Assembly (NCBI GenBank): GCA_938020565.1
Contig: CALIHP010000079.1
Span: forward strand, 1-18,863
DNA: 18,863 nt
Source of the DNA: an uncultured Anaerolineaceae bacterium
Lineage (GTDB): Bacteria; Chloroflexota; Anaerolineae; Anaerolineales; Anaerolineaceae
Direction: 5' to 3'
Made by a program: the position numbers and the translations under genes. Of this stretch, positions 7,108-15,406 are shown piece after piece. Every line of letters begins with the position of its first letter. The stretch's first letter is position 1. The notes beneath the pieces were generated by a model. It was not told the DNA's origin, made no database searches, and saw only the letters and a program-made list of their open reading frames with translations.

Positions 7108-7123
7108 CGTTGCTGTTTCCTCC

Positions 7124-7882
7124 TTAAAAATACTTTTCAGCTCTTCTTGCCCAAAGGGTGATGCATAGCTTCTGCGGCAGCAGCTTGCACAGGATATGTC
7201 TCCACCTGACCAACGCCGTATGAATCGACATATCCTTTCCGGCGTCCGCATCCAGGATGGCTTTTTCGACGACGTCTTCCGGCTGCGAGAGTCCCTCGTA
7301 CTTCATCGGCTTTCCGTTGATCTCTTTCGGGAGCATGCCGGTATCGACCCATCCCGGACATACGGCCGTCACGGTGATTCCCTTGGCTTTCAGCTCGGCG
7401 TTAAGCGCGCGTGAATAGCAGCGCAAAAAAGCCTTCTCCGCGCAATATAAATTAATATAGGGAAGGGGCGTGAACGCGCCAATGGACGACATGTTGATGA
7501 TGTGGCTCCCGCGCGGCATGTACGGTATGCAAATATTTGAAAGTACGATCGGGGCTGTGCAGTTGACCATAACAGATCTGTTCAACTTGTCATCGCTGAA
7601 GTCGACGGACGGCATAAAATCCGCCGTGCCGGCGCAGTTGACGAGATACCGGACTTCCGGCTTTTTTTCTTCAACGATTTTCCTGAAGCTTTGAAGCTCG
7701 TCATAAGACGACAGATCGACCGCCATGGAAACGGCGCGTTCTCCGAACTCACGCCCAAAACCGCTTAATGCTTCCGCCGTTCTGTCAAGACACCAGACTT
7801 CGTCCATATCTTTTTTCAGAAGGCTTCGGACATAGGCTTTTCCCATGCCTCCGGCAGCCCCTGTTACAATTGCTGTTCTCAT
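7124..7882 (-). CDS. Short-chain dehydrogenase/reductase (first of two paralogues)
   Basis: A 252-residue classical SDR with a Rossmann fold. The cofactor motif TGAAGGMG is at 7-14, and Asp33 at the end of beta-2 suggests NAD rather than NADP. NCAG is at 82-85, Asn107, and the catalytic Ser133 (NMSS), Tyr146 and Lys150 (YCAEK) are all present. PGWVDTGM follows, as usual. The frame is open upstream to 8017 inside the next gene, but the tandem ATGs at 7885 and 7882 follow AGGA. The second gives a seven-base spacing and is preferred. It sits 20 bases after the other SDR gene and the methyltransferase start is 16 bases downstream. The basic C-terminal tail (VRWRHILCKLLPQK) may associate with a membrane. 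Substrate unknown. Confidence 0.88.
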   Translation of the reverse strand: MRTAIVTGAAGGMGKAYVRSLLKKDMDEVWCLDRTAEALSGFGREFGERAVSMAVDLSSYDELQSFRKIVEEKKPEVRYLVNCAGTADFMPSVDFSDDKLNRSVMVNCTAPIVLSNICIPYMPRGSHIINMSSIGAFTPLPYINLYCAEKAFLRCYSRALNAELKAKGITVTAVCPGWVDTGMLPKEINGKPMKYEGLSQPEDVVEKAILDADAGKDMSIHTALVRWRHILCKLLPQKLCITLWARRAEKYF

Positions 7883-7902
7883 CATTGTTTCCTGTCGTTG
7901 TT

Positions 7903-8688
7903 TCAGTCGGTCCCATATTTCTTCATGCTTGCGTTCATTACGAGCGATAACAGCCATGACAGAGGCGCGATTTTCGTCAGCACTGCGGTGAACCGCATGA
8001 AACCGGACGGATAGCATGTATCCTTTCCTTTTTCAGCGCAGGCGAGCGCTCTGTCCACGACCTCGCGGGGCGTCTGCATCCTGAGGCCCCTTGTTTCTTT
8101 TTTATATTGCGATTTATCAAGCGCTGTGTGGTAAAAATTGGTGCTGACGGGTCCCGCGCAGATCGCGCACATGGTGATCCCCTTGCGTTTCAGAATCCGC
8201 GCGACCGCCCGGGAAAAGCTCCATACATAGGATTTCGAGGCCGCGTAAACGGCGAACCGGGGCTGCGGCATCAGCGCCGCTCCGGATGACATATGCAGGA
8301 TTTCGCTGCCCCGCTCCATATACGGAATGCAGATATAGGTCATAGCGGTCAGTCCTTTGCAATTGACATCGATCATAGCGAGCTGCCGCTGCAGATCCAG
8401 CTTGTCGAACCATCCGATCAGCCCGAATCCCGCGGAATTTACAAGTATTCTGATATCTGGTCCGGCTTTTCGCAGCTCTGCATCGAGCGCTTCAATTTTC
8501 TCATTGATCGCGATGTCCATGCAGAACAGCCTCGTATGGATCGGGATGGATTTCGCGGTATTACGGAGACCCGCGTCATTCAGATCAATAAGCCATATTT
8601 CATCGAGACCATATTTCGGTTCGGAAAGAGCGGCTGCAAACGCGCTGCCGATTCCCGAGCCCGCTCCGGTAACAACGGCGATTTTCAT
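7903..8688 (-). CDS. Short-chain dehydrogenase/reductase (second of two paralogues)
   Basis: A 261-residue classical SDR. TGAGSGIG is at 7-14, Asp35 at the end of beta-2 favours NAD, NSAG is at 84-87, Asn109, and the catalytic Ser135, Tyr148 and Lys152 (YAASK) are intact. It shares CIPYM-RGS, the Ser-Tyr-Lys block spacing and the RKGITMCAICAGPV region with the neighbouring SDR, so the pair probably arose by duplication and then diverged. The hydrophobic C-terminal stretch PLSWLLSLVMNASM suggests a lipid-like substrate or membrane contact. Its ATG overlaps the stop of the SRPBCC gene (ATGA), implying coupled translation. Substrate unknown. Confidence 0.9.
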   Translation of the reverse strand: MKIAVVTGAGSGIGSAFAAALSEPKYGLDEIWLIDLNDAGLRNTAKSIPIHTRLFCMDIAINEKIEALDAELRKAGPDIRILVNSAGFGLIGWFDKLDLQRQLAMIDVNCKGLTAMTYICIPYMERGSEILHMSSGAALMPQPRFAVYAASKSYVWSFSRAVARILKRKGITMCAICAGPVSTNFYHTALDKSQYKKETRGLRMQTPREVVDRALACAEKGKDTCYPSGFMRFTAVLTKIAPLSWLLSLVMNASMKKYGTD

Positions 8689-9215
8689 ACGTTCACCGGA
8701 GCGCCTTTTTTCAGCTCCTCCAGAGAGAGCCGTTCCGGATACTTCCCCTCGACCAGAATTCTGGACAACAGCTTGTTATCCAGGATCATGTCGCCGCGGA
8801 CCAGGTTCCAGTCAGCTTTCTTCCGCGCAATGATCTTAAAGATCACAAAATTCAGGATCGGTCCGATCACGGGCGTACGCATTCCGAATTCCTCGGTGTG
8901 ACTGAAACGACAGCCGTCTGGGGTGCGTTCTCCTTCAAAAATGATGACCGCGCCCTTTGAGTCCGACATGAACACGTAGCGGAAATGATCCTTATCCGCC
9001 TCGCTTTCGATGATGGTCCCGGTCACGTCGTAATCAAGCCCCATAACGATCTCGTAGAAGCGGACTTTACTGCCGACGGCCAGGCTCTTGTCGTAAAGGT
9101 TGCATTCCAGATGATACGGACTCCATTTAACGAATTCCTCTTCGAAGTTCTCCGCCCATTTCTCCAGTTTTTCAAATGGCGCAGGAATGTCGATTGTTTC
9201 ATGTAACGTCACCAT
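8685..9215 (-). CDS. SRPBCC (Bet v1/START-like) family protein, possible small-molecule binding protein or cyclase
   Basis: A 176-residue soluble protein with the helix-grip pattern. An N-terminal strand (TLHETIDIPAPFEKLEKWAENF) is followed by alternating strands around GSKVRFYEIVMG, DYDVTGTIIE, FRYVFMSD, GAVIIFEGER and CRFSHTEEFGM, then a long amphipathic helix over the cavity (PILNFVIFKIIARKKADW). Fold members bind hydrophobic ligands, cyclise polyketides or transport lipids. No catalytic residue can be named. The assignment rests on pattern recognition and is less certain than its neighbours. The ATG has AGAGG eight bases upstream. It follows tetR after 21 bases and overlaps the SDR gene by four. 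Confidence 0.7.
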   Translation of the reverse strand: MVTLHETIDIPAPFEKLEKWAENFEEEFVKWSPYHLECNLYDKSLAVGSKVRFYEIVMGLDYDVTGTIIESEADKDHFRYVFMSDSKGAVIIFEGERTPDGCRFSHTEEFGMRTPVIGPILNFVIFKIIARKKADWNLVRGDMILDNKLLSRILVEGKYPERLSLEELKKGAPVNV

Positions 9216-9236
9216 ATCAGTATCCTCTCTTTCTTA

Positions 9237-9860
9237 TCATTGAAGACTGTTCAAAATATTGATCATAAGATTTTCAAATTCGCTTTTCTTATGATGATCC
9301 ATACACAGTATGCGGCCGCAATATTCCACAAACCGTTTGCAAAAGATAAGGACATCCGCTCTGCTCACGGCTCTACAAGATTTGATCATCTGCCCGGTGC
9401 CGCCCGCCAGAAAGCCGGCTAACGCTTCCGCCTGATCATCCCCTGTTATTTCCGGTACGAGATAAACGACGCATTTTTTCCAGACCTGTATGTACCGATT
9501 CGTTACCTGCTCCTGCAAATGCAGGTAGAACATATGGCTTTCCGGGTCGGAGACGTCCGTGGCGCCGCCTTGAACGAACGCGGTCAGGAAAACCTTCAGA
9601 AAGTCTTCCATCATGGCCATCGGCTCCTGATCTTTGTTTATCACGGTATCGATCGCCTGGAGATATTTCTTTGCTTTCGTATCCATGACCTGCCGATACA
9701 GGTCTTCTTTCGATTTGAAATAATAATAAAGGACGCTCGGGGAGCTGTCTCCGGCCGCGTCCAGAATATCCCGGACAGATGTTTCGTTGTATCCTTTCTC
9801 CAAAAACAATCTCGCGGCAGTTTCGATGTATTCGTCCTTGCGTGGATTGTCTTTTCCCAT
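9237..9860 (-). CDS. TetR-family transcriptional repressor, autoregulating the modification operon
   Basis: A 207-residue regulator. The N-terminal DNA-binding domain runs from YIETAARLFLEKGYNETSVRDILDAAG through the recognition helix SPSVLYYYFKSKEDLYRQV, and the alpha-helical C-terminal part should bind an inducer. The ATG has AGGAG six bases upstream. It is the first gene of a five-gene operon and lies just downstream of two palindromic operators that cover its own promoter, so negative autoregulation is likely. The inducer is probably a substrate or product of the SDR/SRPBCC/methyltransferase genes (inference). Confidence 0.93.
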   Translation of the reverse strand: MGKDNPRKDEYIETAARLFLEKGYNETSVRDILDAAGDSSPSVLYYYFKSKEDLYRQVMDTKAKKYLQAIDTVINKDQEPMAMMEDFLKVFLTAFVQGGATDVSDPESHMFYLHLQEQVTNRYIQVWKKCVVYLVPEITGDDQAEALAGFLAGGTGQMIKSCRAVSRADVLIFCKRFVEYCGRILCMDHHKKSEFENLMINILNSLQ

Positions 9861-9872
9861 AACGGTCTCCTG

Positions 9873-9914
9873 TAGAATATCGTTCTGGAGTGATTATAGA
9901 ATATCATTCTATAA
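9873..9914. promoter_or_regulatory. Two TetR-type operators
   Basis: Site A (9894-9914) is a perfect palindrome: nine-base arms TTATAGAAT and ATTCTATAA around ATC. Site B (9873-9887) repeats its core, TAGAAT-ATC-GTTCTG, with two arm mismatches. Their centres are 24 bases apart, a little over two helical turns. Site A fills the -35/-10 spacer and touches both boxes. Site B covers the predicted start and ends just before the ribosome binding site. Confidence 0.85.
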
Positions 9915-9921
9915 ATGTCAA
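9893..9921 (-). promoter_or_regulatory. Consensus promoter of the tetR operon
   Basis: On the minus strand this is TTGACA (9916-9921), a 17-base spacer and TATAAT (9893-9898), exact at all twelve positions. The predicted start is near 9886, giving a leader of about 26 bases. A promoter this strong next to a tetR gene implies tight repression with strong output on induction. Confidence 0.92.
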
Positions 9922-10028
9922 TAGCGCGGGCAGTCTCCATCTGATCCTTCGGCATACGGGGCCGCGGTTGTCCTGGACCCTGAGGAAGAATTGTCAGCAT
10001 GCCCGTGTTTTTTTTGAATGTTTGCATA

Positions 10029-10057
10029 TTGCCAGAACTGCAGACATAGGATAAAAT
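10029..10057 (+). promoter_or_regulatory. Promoter of the abiE operon
   Basis: TTGCCA (10029-10034), a 17-base spacer and TAAAAT (10052-10057), each five of six to consensus, 22 bases before the GTG of abiEi. AbiEi antitoxins are known to repress their own promoter by binding inverted repeats; I did not find a clear one here. Confidence 0.65.
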
Positions 10058-10079
10058 ATTTATATAGGGAGATGTTTTC

Positions 10080-10661
10080 GTGAATACAGAAATCCAGAGG
10101 CGGCAATTTATATCACTTAAGAGCCTGAAAGAGGATGGGTATTCTCTTTATAAGATAAATCAGCTTGTTTCAACAGGAAAACTCGGCAGGGTTAACCGCC
10201 GTTACTATGAGAACATGGAATATAACGGCGAAATCAATGATTTCTATGCTGTTTCTGCTTATTCCGATGAAAAAGGTATTATCTGCCTTATGAGCGCGGC
10301 GGTATATTATGAGCTTACGACAGAGAGGCTGCATCAGATTGACGTTGCGATTCCGCGGAGATCGCGGATTCCAGAGTCGCCTGCCTGGCCGCGGATACAA
10401 TTCTATCTTTTTTCCGATCAGAGATATAAAGTTGGGATAGAGAAAGTCAATGCTGACGGTAATTCCTTTTATATTTATGATATGGAAAAAACAGTCTGCG
10501 ATGTTGTTTTTTACCGCAATAAGCTGGGATTTGAACCCGCTGTCGAGGTCATGAAAAATTACATGAATCAGCCGAATCGGGATCTGAACCGTCTGATCCG
10601 GTATGCTGAGACGCTCCGTCTTAAAACGACGATGAAACAATTTGTGGACATCTTGATATGA
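10080..10661 (+). CDS. abiEi: AbiEi-type antitoxin of a type IV toxin-antitoxin system
   Basis: 193 residues. An N-terminal winged-helix region (RRQFISLKSLKEDGYSLYKINQLVSTGKLGRVNRRYYE) is followed by the AbiEi C-terminal domain (LMSAAVYYELTT, QIDVAIPRRSR, YIYDMEKTVCDVVFYRNKLG, the last typical of the family). In known systems this protein represses the operon and counteracts the toxin without forming a stable complex. Translation starts at GTG 10080, nine bases after GGGAG. The stop overlaps the toxin ATG (ATGA). The DNA is much richer in A+T than its neighbours, suggesting acquisition by transfer. Confidence 0.88.
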   Translation: MNTEIQRRQFISLKSLKEDGYSLYKINQLVSTGKLGRVNRRYYENMEYNGEINDFYAVSAYSDEKGIICLMSAAVYYELTTERLHQIDVAIPRRSRIPESPAWPRIQFYLFSDQRYKVGIEKVNADGNSFYIYDMEKTVCDVVFYRNKLGFEPAVEVMKNYMNQPNRDLNRLIRYAETLRLKTTMKQFVDILI

Positions 10662-11554
10662 GCAGCGTTGCTTCAGTAAAAGACAGATTGAAAAATTATG
10701 CAAAGAATAGCAAACGGATATTTCAGGATGTGCTGACCGTTTATATTCTGGAGCGTGTCCTCTTTCGGATTTCAAAATCCGCGTATGCGAACAGTTTTAC
10801 GTTGAAAGGTGGTATTCTTCTTTATGGTTTATATTCGGATGACTTTACCCGCGCTACGACCGATATCGATCTTCTCGGCGGAAATATTTCTAATGATAAG
10901 GAGAAGCTGAGAAGCGTATTCAGGCAGATCCTTTCCATTGAGACGGATGACCCTATCCGCTTTGATATCCATACACTGGAAGTTGTCAATATTACGGAAT
11001 TTAAGAAATATCATGGCGTAAAGGTGACAACAATGGCTTATCTCGACAGAACAAGGATCCCCGTCGTCATAGATATCGGCTTCGGTGATATCGTTTATCC
11101 CGGTCGGATTCTGATGGACTATCCAACCATTCTTGAAAATGAAGTTCCCCGTCTCTTCGTGTATTCTATCTATTCAATCGTAGCAGAAAAAATTGAGGCG
11201 ATCGTTTCGCTTGGTCTGGCCAACAGTCGCTATAAAGACTTTTATGATCTTTGCACTCTTTCAGAACGCGAAGATTTTGATGGAGAATTGCTCAGGGAGG
11301 CGATCGTCAAAACATTTGAAAACCGTCATACACATTTCGAAGAAATTGCAGCCTTTGCAGATGGCTTTACGGAGAATTATGAAAGGCAGCAGCGTTGGAA
11401 AGGATTTCTTCGCAGTAAAAAGGTATCGGATAACCGTTCTTTTTTGGAGATAGTAACAGGTACAAAGCTGTTCCTTCTTCCCGTCATAGACGCTATCAGG
11501 CAGAATCTTCCTTTCAAAAATCAGTGGATACATACTGAAAAACAGTGGCGCTGA
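10658..11554 (+). CDS. abiEii: AbiEii-type nucleotidyltransferase toxin
   Basis: 298 residues of the DUF1814/AbiEii nucleotidyltransferase family. Motifs in order are KGG (50-52) with R65-A-T67-T-D69-I-D71 (nucleotide and metal site), IDIGFGD (138-144), AEKIEAI (176-182) and RYKDFYDL (191-198). All key residues appear intact, so the toxin is probably active. Family members transfer nucleotides, and some act on tRNA; the phage-abortion role is known for AbiE but not shown here. It is translationally coupled to abiEi by the ATGA overlap. No other defence gene is adjacent. Confidence 0.9.
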   Translation: MSSVASVKDRLKNYAKNSKRIFQDVLTVYILERVLFRISKSAYANSFTLKGGILLYGLYSDDFTRATTDIDLLGGNISNDKEKLRSVFRQILSIETDDPIRFDIHTLEVVNITEFKKYHGVKVTTMAYLDRTRIPVVIDIGFGDIVYPGRILMDYPTILENEVPRLFVYSIYSIVAEKIEAIVSLGLANSRYKDFYDLCTLSEREDFDGELLREAIVKTFENRHTHFEEIAAFADGFTENYERQQRWKGFLRSKKVSDNRSFLEIVTGTKLFLLPVIDAIRQNLPFKNQWIHTEKQWR

Positions 11555-11666
11555 AAGGATGCCGCCGCTTTGATCTCTTCCCGTTGTATTTGCTTTTACA
11601 GCTCACAACAGCGAAGGTCGTTCGGCGTCACCGGCCGTGAAACTATCGCTTTTCCTCGTCTTGCGG

Positions 11667-11672
11667 TAAAAT
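11667..11672 (+). promoter_or_regulatory. Possible -10 box for nifJ
   Basis: TAAAAT in the 238-base abiEii-nifJ gap, about 120 bases before the start codon. The matching -35 position (TATCGC) is poor, so the call is tentative. The rest of 11555-11792 shows no terminator, repeat or operator that I can support. Confidence 0.3.
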
Positions 11673-11792
11673 ATAGCCAGGTCATTTGTCCACAAACGCC
11701 GAGAAATAGACATGTTCGGCTGTTTTGTGTTGTACAGAAGAAAAGGGATCGGGGGAATCGATTCCGGAAAAACGAAGAAGAGGAGAACATTC

Positions 11793-14700
11793 ATGGCTGG
11801 TAAAAAAGTAACGATCGACGCCAACGAAGCCGTATCCTACGTTGCGTATCGGCTGAACGAGGTAATCGCGATCTACCCGATTACGCCGTCGTCGCCGATG
11901 GGGGAACATGCGGATGAGTGGGCGGCAAAAGGGATTAAAAATCTTTGGGGAACGGTTCCGAGCATTATGGAGATGCAGGCTGAGGGCGGCGCGGCGGGCG
12001 CAGTCCATGGCGCGCTGACGACCGGCGCATTGTCGACGACCTTCACGGCGTCGCAGGGCTTGCTCCTGATGATCCCAAACATGTACAAAATTGCCGGCGA
12101 ATTGACGGCCGCGGTCTTCCATGTTTCCGCGCGCGCCCTCGCGCCGCACGCGCTGTCGATTTTCGGCGATCATAGCGACGTGATGGCGGCCCGCCAGACC
12201 GGATTCGCCATGCTGGCTTCGGCCTCGGTTCAGGAAGCGCAGGATATGGCGATGATCTCGACGGCGGCGTCGCTGAAATCGCGCGTCCCGTTTCTGCATT
12301 TCTTCGACGGCTTCCGCACGTCGCATGAGGTCAGCAAGATCGAGCAGCTGACCGAAGACGACATGCGTGCCATGATCGACGATCAGGACGTCATCGCGCA
12401 CCGCGAACGCGGGCTGAACCCTGAAAAGCCGTCGATTCGCGGCACGGCGCAGAACCCGGACGTTTTCTTCCAGGGGCGCGAAGCCGGCAACAAGTTTTAC
12501 GACGCGGTCCCGGAAATCGTTCAGAACGCAATGGATCATTTCGCGGAACTGACCGGGCGCACGTATCACCTGTTTGATTATTACGGAGCGAAAGACGCCG
12601 AGGAAATTGTTGTGATTATGTGTTCCGGCGTTGAAACCGCCGAAGAGACCGCGAAGTATCTCGTTTCGCAGGGTAAAAAGGTCGGCGTCGTCGCCGTTCG
12701 TCTTTACCGCCCGTTCAGCGTCAAGCATTTCGTTTCCGTCCTTCCGGCAACGACGAAGAAAATTTCCGTCATGGACCGGACGAAGGAACCGGGTTCGGCC
12801 GGCGAACCGCTGTATCTTGACGTCGTGACCGCGATCAGCGAAGCGTTAGCCGATGGAACCGCGCCGTTTACGGCGATGCCGAAGATTGTCGGCGGCCGTT
12901 ACGGGATGGGGTCGAAGGATTTCACGCCGGCGATGGTCAAGGGAATTTTCGATAACCTCGAGAAGCCGGTCCCGATGAATCATTTCGCCGTCGGGATTGT
13001 CGACGACGTTACCGGTAAGAGCGTTGATTATGATCCGCATTTCCTGCTTCCGGAAGCGCGAACGGTCCGCTGCATGTTCTTCGGGCTGGGCTCGGACGGT
13101 ACGGTCGGCGCGAACAAGAACTCGATTAAGATCATCGGTGAAGAGACCGATAACTTTGCGCAGGGTTATTTCGAATATGACTCGAAGAAATCCGGCTCGA
13201 CGACGACGAGTCACCTCCGCTTTGGTCCCGATCCGATCCGGGCGCCGTACCTGATCGTTTCGAACGACGCGAACTTTGTCGCGGTTCATAACTTCACCTT
13301 CCTGGAGAAGCTGGATATGACCCGCTTCTGCATGAAAGACGGCGTTTTCCTGCTGAACTCGGTCTTCGGCCCGGACGAGGTCTGGGACCATCTTCCGATC
13401 GAGGTCCAGAAGGATATTATTGAAAAGAACTTGCGCTTCTACGTCATCGACGCAACCGCGGTCGCACAGAAGACCGGCATGGGCGGGCGGATCAACACGA
13501 TCATGCAGACCTGTTTCTTCGCGATTTCCGGCGTTCTTCCGCGCGACGAAGCGATCGCCGAAATTAAGAAGGCGATTAAGAAGACGTACGGAAAGAAGGG
13601 CGACGCGGTCGTCAACCAGAACTTCGCCGCCGTCGACCAATCGCTTGAGCATCTGCATCAGGTCGATTATCCGAAGGAAATTACGTCAACGTTCCATCGC
13701 CTCCCGGCGGTTCCGGCAGAAGCGCCCGAATTCGTTCAGAAGACGCTCGCTCCGATGATCGCCGCCAAGGGCGATTCTCTCCCGGTTTCGGCGCTCCCGG
13801 TCGACGGGACTTTCCCGACCGCGACGACGCAGTGGGAAAAACGCAATATTGCACTGGAAGTTCCGGTCTGGGATCCGGCGGTTTGTATCCAGTGCGGCAA
13901 GTGCTCGATTGTCTGTCCTCATGCGGTCATCCGGCAGAAGGTTTACGATCCGAAGCTCCTCGTCGGCGCGCCGTCGACGTTCAAGTCGGTCGACGCCAAG
14001 GCGTTTAAGGAATTCCCGGGCACGAAATTTACGCTCCAGGTTGCGGTAGAGGACTGCACGGGCTGCGGCCTCTGCGTCCAGGCCTGTCCGGCGAAAAACA
14101 AGGCGGATCCGACGAAGAAGGCCATTAATATGGAGCCGCAGATGCCGCTGCGCGAACCGGAATCCGAAAACTGGAAATTCTTCATGACGATTCCGGATCC
14201 GGATCGAACGAAGATCGATCCAAAGACCGTCAAGCTTTCGCAGCAGCTTCGCCCGTTATTTGAATTTTCGGGCGCCTGCGCCGGCTGCGGCGAGACGCCG
14301 TACGTTAAACTCCTGACGCAGCTGTTCGGCGACCGCATGGTTGTTGCGAATGCGACCGGCTGTTCCTCGATTTACGGCGGAAACCTGCCGACGACGCCTT
14401 ACGCGGTCAACGCCAGCGGACAGGGTCCGGTCTGGTCGAACTCGCTCTTCGAGGACAACGCTGAATTCGGGCTGGGGATGCGGCTGACGATCGATAAGCA
14501 GAACCAGATGGCGAAGGAATTGCTGGCCGTTTTGAAGGATTCGCTCGGCGACGAGCTCGTCGACGGCCTCCTGAACGCCGATCAGACGACCGAGTCGGGA
14601 ATTCAGCAGCAGCGCGCCCGTGTCGCTGAACTTAAAAAGAAGCTCGCGAATTCGTCCGACATGAAGGCGGCGAATCTCGTTTCCGTAGCCGACTCGCTCG

Positions 14701-15377
14701 TCAAGAAGAGCGTCTGGATCCTTGGCGGCGACGGTTGGGCGTATGATATCGGGTACGGCGGTCTGGATCACGTCCTGGCGTCCGGAAAGAACGTTAACGT
14801 CCTTGTCCTGGATACCGAAGTCTATTCGAATACCGGCGGTCAGGCGTCGAAATCAACCCCGACCGGGGCGGTCGCGAAATTCGCCGCCAAAGGGAAAGAC
14901 GTTCCGAAAAAGGATCTCGCTTATATCGCGATGACCTACGGATATATCTATGTCGCGAAGGTCGCGATGGGCGCGAACGATGCGCAGGTGGTTAAAGCGA
15001 TGCTGGAAGCGGAAGCGTACGACGGTCCGTCGCTCGTTATCGCATATTCGCATTGTATCAATCATGGGATCAACATGCGCAACGGCCTCGAACAGCAGAA
15101 GAAAGCCGTTGAGTCGGGGCACTGGCCGCTTTTCCGCTACGACCCGAAGAAAATCGAGGCGGGCGTCAATCCGTTGACGATGGATTCGAAGAAACCGACA
15201 ATTTCGATCTCGGATTACGCTTATGGCGAGAACAGGTATAAGATGCTGCTCAAGGCGGACGAAGAACGCGCTGAGCGCCTGATGAAGGCCGCCGAAACGG
15301 AAGCGGAACGCCGTTGGCTGCTGTATTCGCAGCTGGCAGAGATCAACTATAAAATCGGATCGAAGGATCCGGCCTGA
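11793..15377 (+). CDS. nifJ: Pyruvate:ferredoxin (flavodoxin) oxidoreductase, single-chain
   Basis: Oxidises pyruvate and CoA to acetyl-CoA, CO2 and reduced ferredoxin. 1194 residues, close to the homodimeric type. Domains in order: pyruvate-binding N-terminus with YPITPSSPMGEHADEW (Thr31), domain II/III, a two-[4Fe-4S] ferredoxin insert (Cys698, 701, 704, 708 and Cys755, 758, 761, 765), and the TPP domain with GDGWAYDIGYGG (Asp980) and SNTGGQ. The proximal cluster ligands are Cys829, 832, 857 and 1088, whose spacing equals what I recall for the Desulfovibrio africanus enzyme with a constant offset. The long oxygen-protecting C-terminal extension of that enzyme is short or absent. The frame is open from 11712, but AGGAG seven bases before ATG 11793 and the family N-terminus MAGKKVTIDANEA fix the start. 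Monocistronic. Confidence 0.97.
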   Translation: MAGKKVTIDANEAVSYVAYRLNEVIAIYPITPSSPMGEHADEWAAKGIKNLWGTVPSIMEMQAEGGAAGAVHGALTTGALSTTFTASQGLLLMIPNMYKIAGELTAAVFHVSARALAPHALSIFGDHSDVMAARQTGFAMLASASVQEAQDMAMISTAASLKSRVPFLHFFDGFRTSHEVSKIEQLTEDDMRAMIDDQDVIAHRERGLNPEKPSIRGTAQNPDVFFQGREAGNKFYDAVPEIVQNAMDHFAELTGRTYHLFDYYGAKDAEEIVVIMCSGVETAEETAKYLVSQGKKVGVVAVRLYRPFSVKHFVSVLPATTKKISVMDRTKEPGSAGEPLYLDVVTAISEALADGTAPFTAMPKIVGGRYGMGSKDFTPAMVKGIFDNLEKPVPMNHFAVGIVDDVTGKSVDYDPHFLLPEARTVRCMFFGLGSDGTVGANKNSIKIIGEETDNFAQGYFEYDSKKSGSTTTSHLRFGPDPIRAPYLIVSNDANFVAVHNFTFLEKLDMTRFCMKDGVFLLNSVFGPDEVWDHLPIEVQKDIIEKNLRFYVIDATAVAQKTGMGGRINTIMQTCFFAISGVLPRDEAIAEIKKAIKKTYGKKGDAVVNQNFAAVDQSLEHLHQVDYPKEITSTFHRLPAVPAEAPEFVQKTLAPMIAAKGDSLPVSALPVDGTFPTATTQWEKRNIALEVPVWDPAVCIQCGKCSIVCPHAVIRQKVYDPKLLVGAPSTFKSVDAKAFKEFPGTKFTLQVAVEDCTGCGLCVQACPAKNKADPTKKAINMEPQMPLREPESENWKFFMTIPDPDRTKIDPKTVKLSQQLRPLFEFSGACAGCGETPYVKLLTQLFGDRMVVANATGCSSIYGGNLPTTPYAVNASGQGPVWSNSLFEDNAEFGLGMRLTIDKQNQMAKELLAVLKDSLGDELVDGLLNADQTTESGIQQQRARVAELKKKLANSSDMKAANLVSVADSLVKKSVWILGGDGWAYDIGYGGLDHVLASGKNVNVLVLDTEVYSNTGGQASKSTPTGAVAKFAAKGKDVPKKDLAYIAMTYGYIYVAKVAMGANDAQVVKAMLEAEAYDGPSLVIAYSHCINHGINMRNGLEQQKKAVESGHWPLFRYDPKKIEAGVNPLTMDSKKPTISISDYAYGENRYKMLLKADEERAERLMKAAETEAERRWLLYSQLAEINYKIGSKDPA

Positions 15378-15406
15378 GGCTGATTCCGCGAAAGGGTACC
15401 GTTATG

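Noticed and set aside
7108..7251. N-terminal extension of the methyltransferase up to an ATG at 7251
   Set aside because: It would overlap the SDR coding end by about 128 bases, is Arg/Cys-rich and unlike the family; the GTG at 7107 with AAGGAGG explains the start.
7883..8017. N-terminal extension of the first SDR up to an ATG at 8017
   Set aside because: It lies over the 3' end of the other SDR gene; the Rossmann motif should begin within a few residues of the start, as it does from ATG 7882.
9965..10018. Possible plus-strand terminator before the T8 run at about 10009
   Set aside because: Only about five pairs (ACGGG with CCCGT) over a loop of some 40 bases, and no plus-strand gene lies upstream to be terminated.
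10170..10775. 201-codon open frame on the minus strand across abiEi
   Set aside because: Antisense to a recognisable AbiEi protein that has a promoter and start; no family features.
11682..12728. 348-codon open frame on the minus strand
   Set aside because: It is antisense to the conserved N-terminal part of nifJ; the translation is Arg/His-rich and resembles no family.
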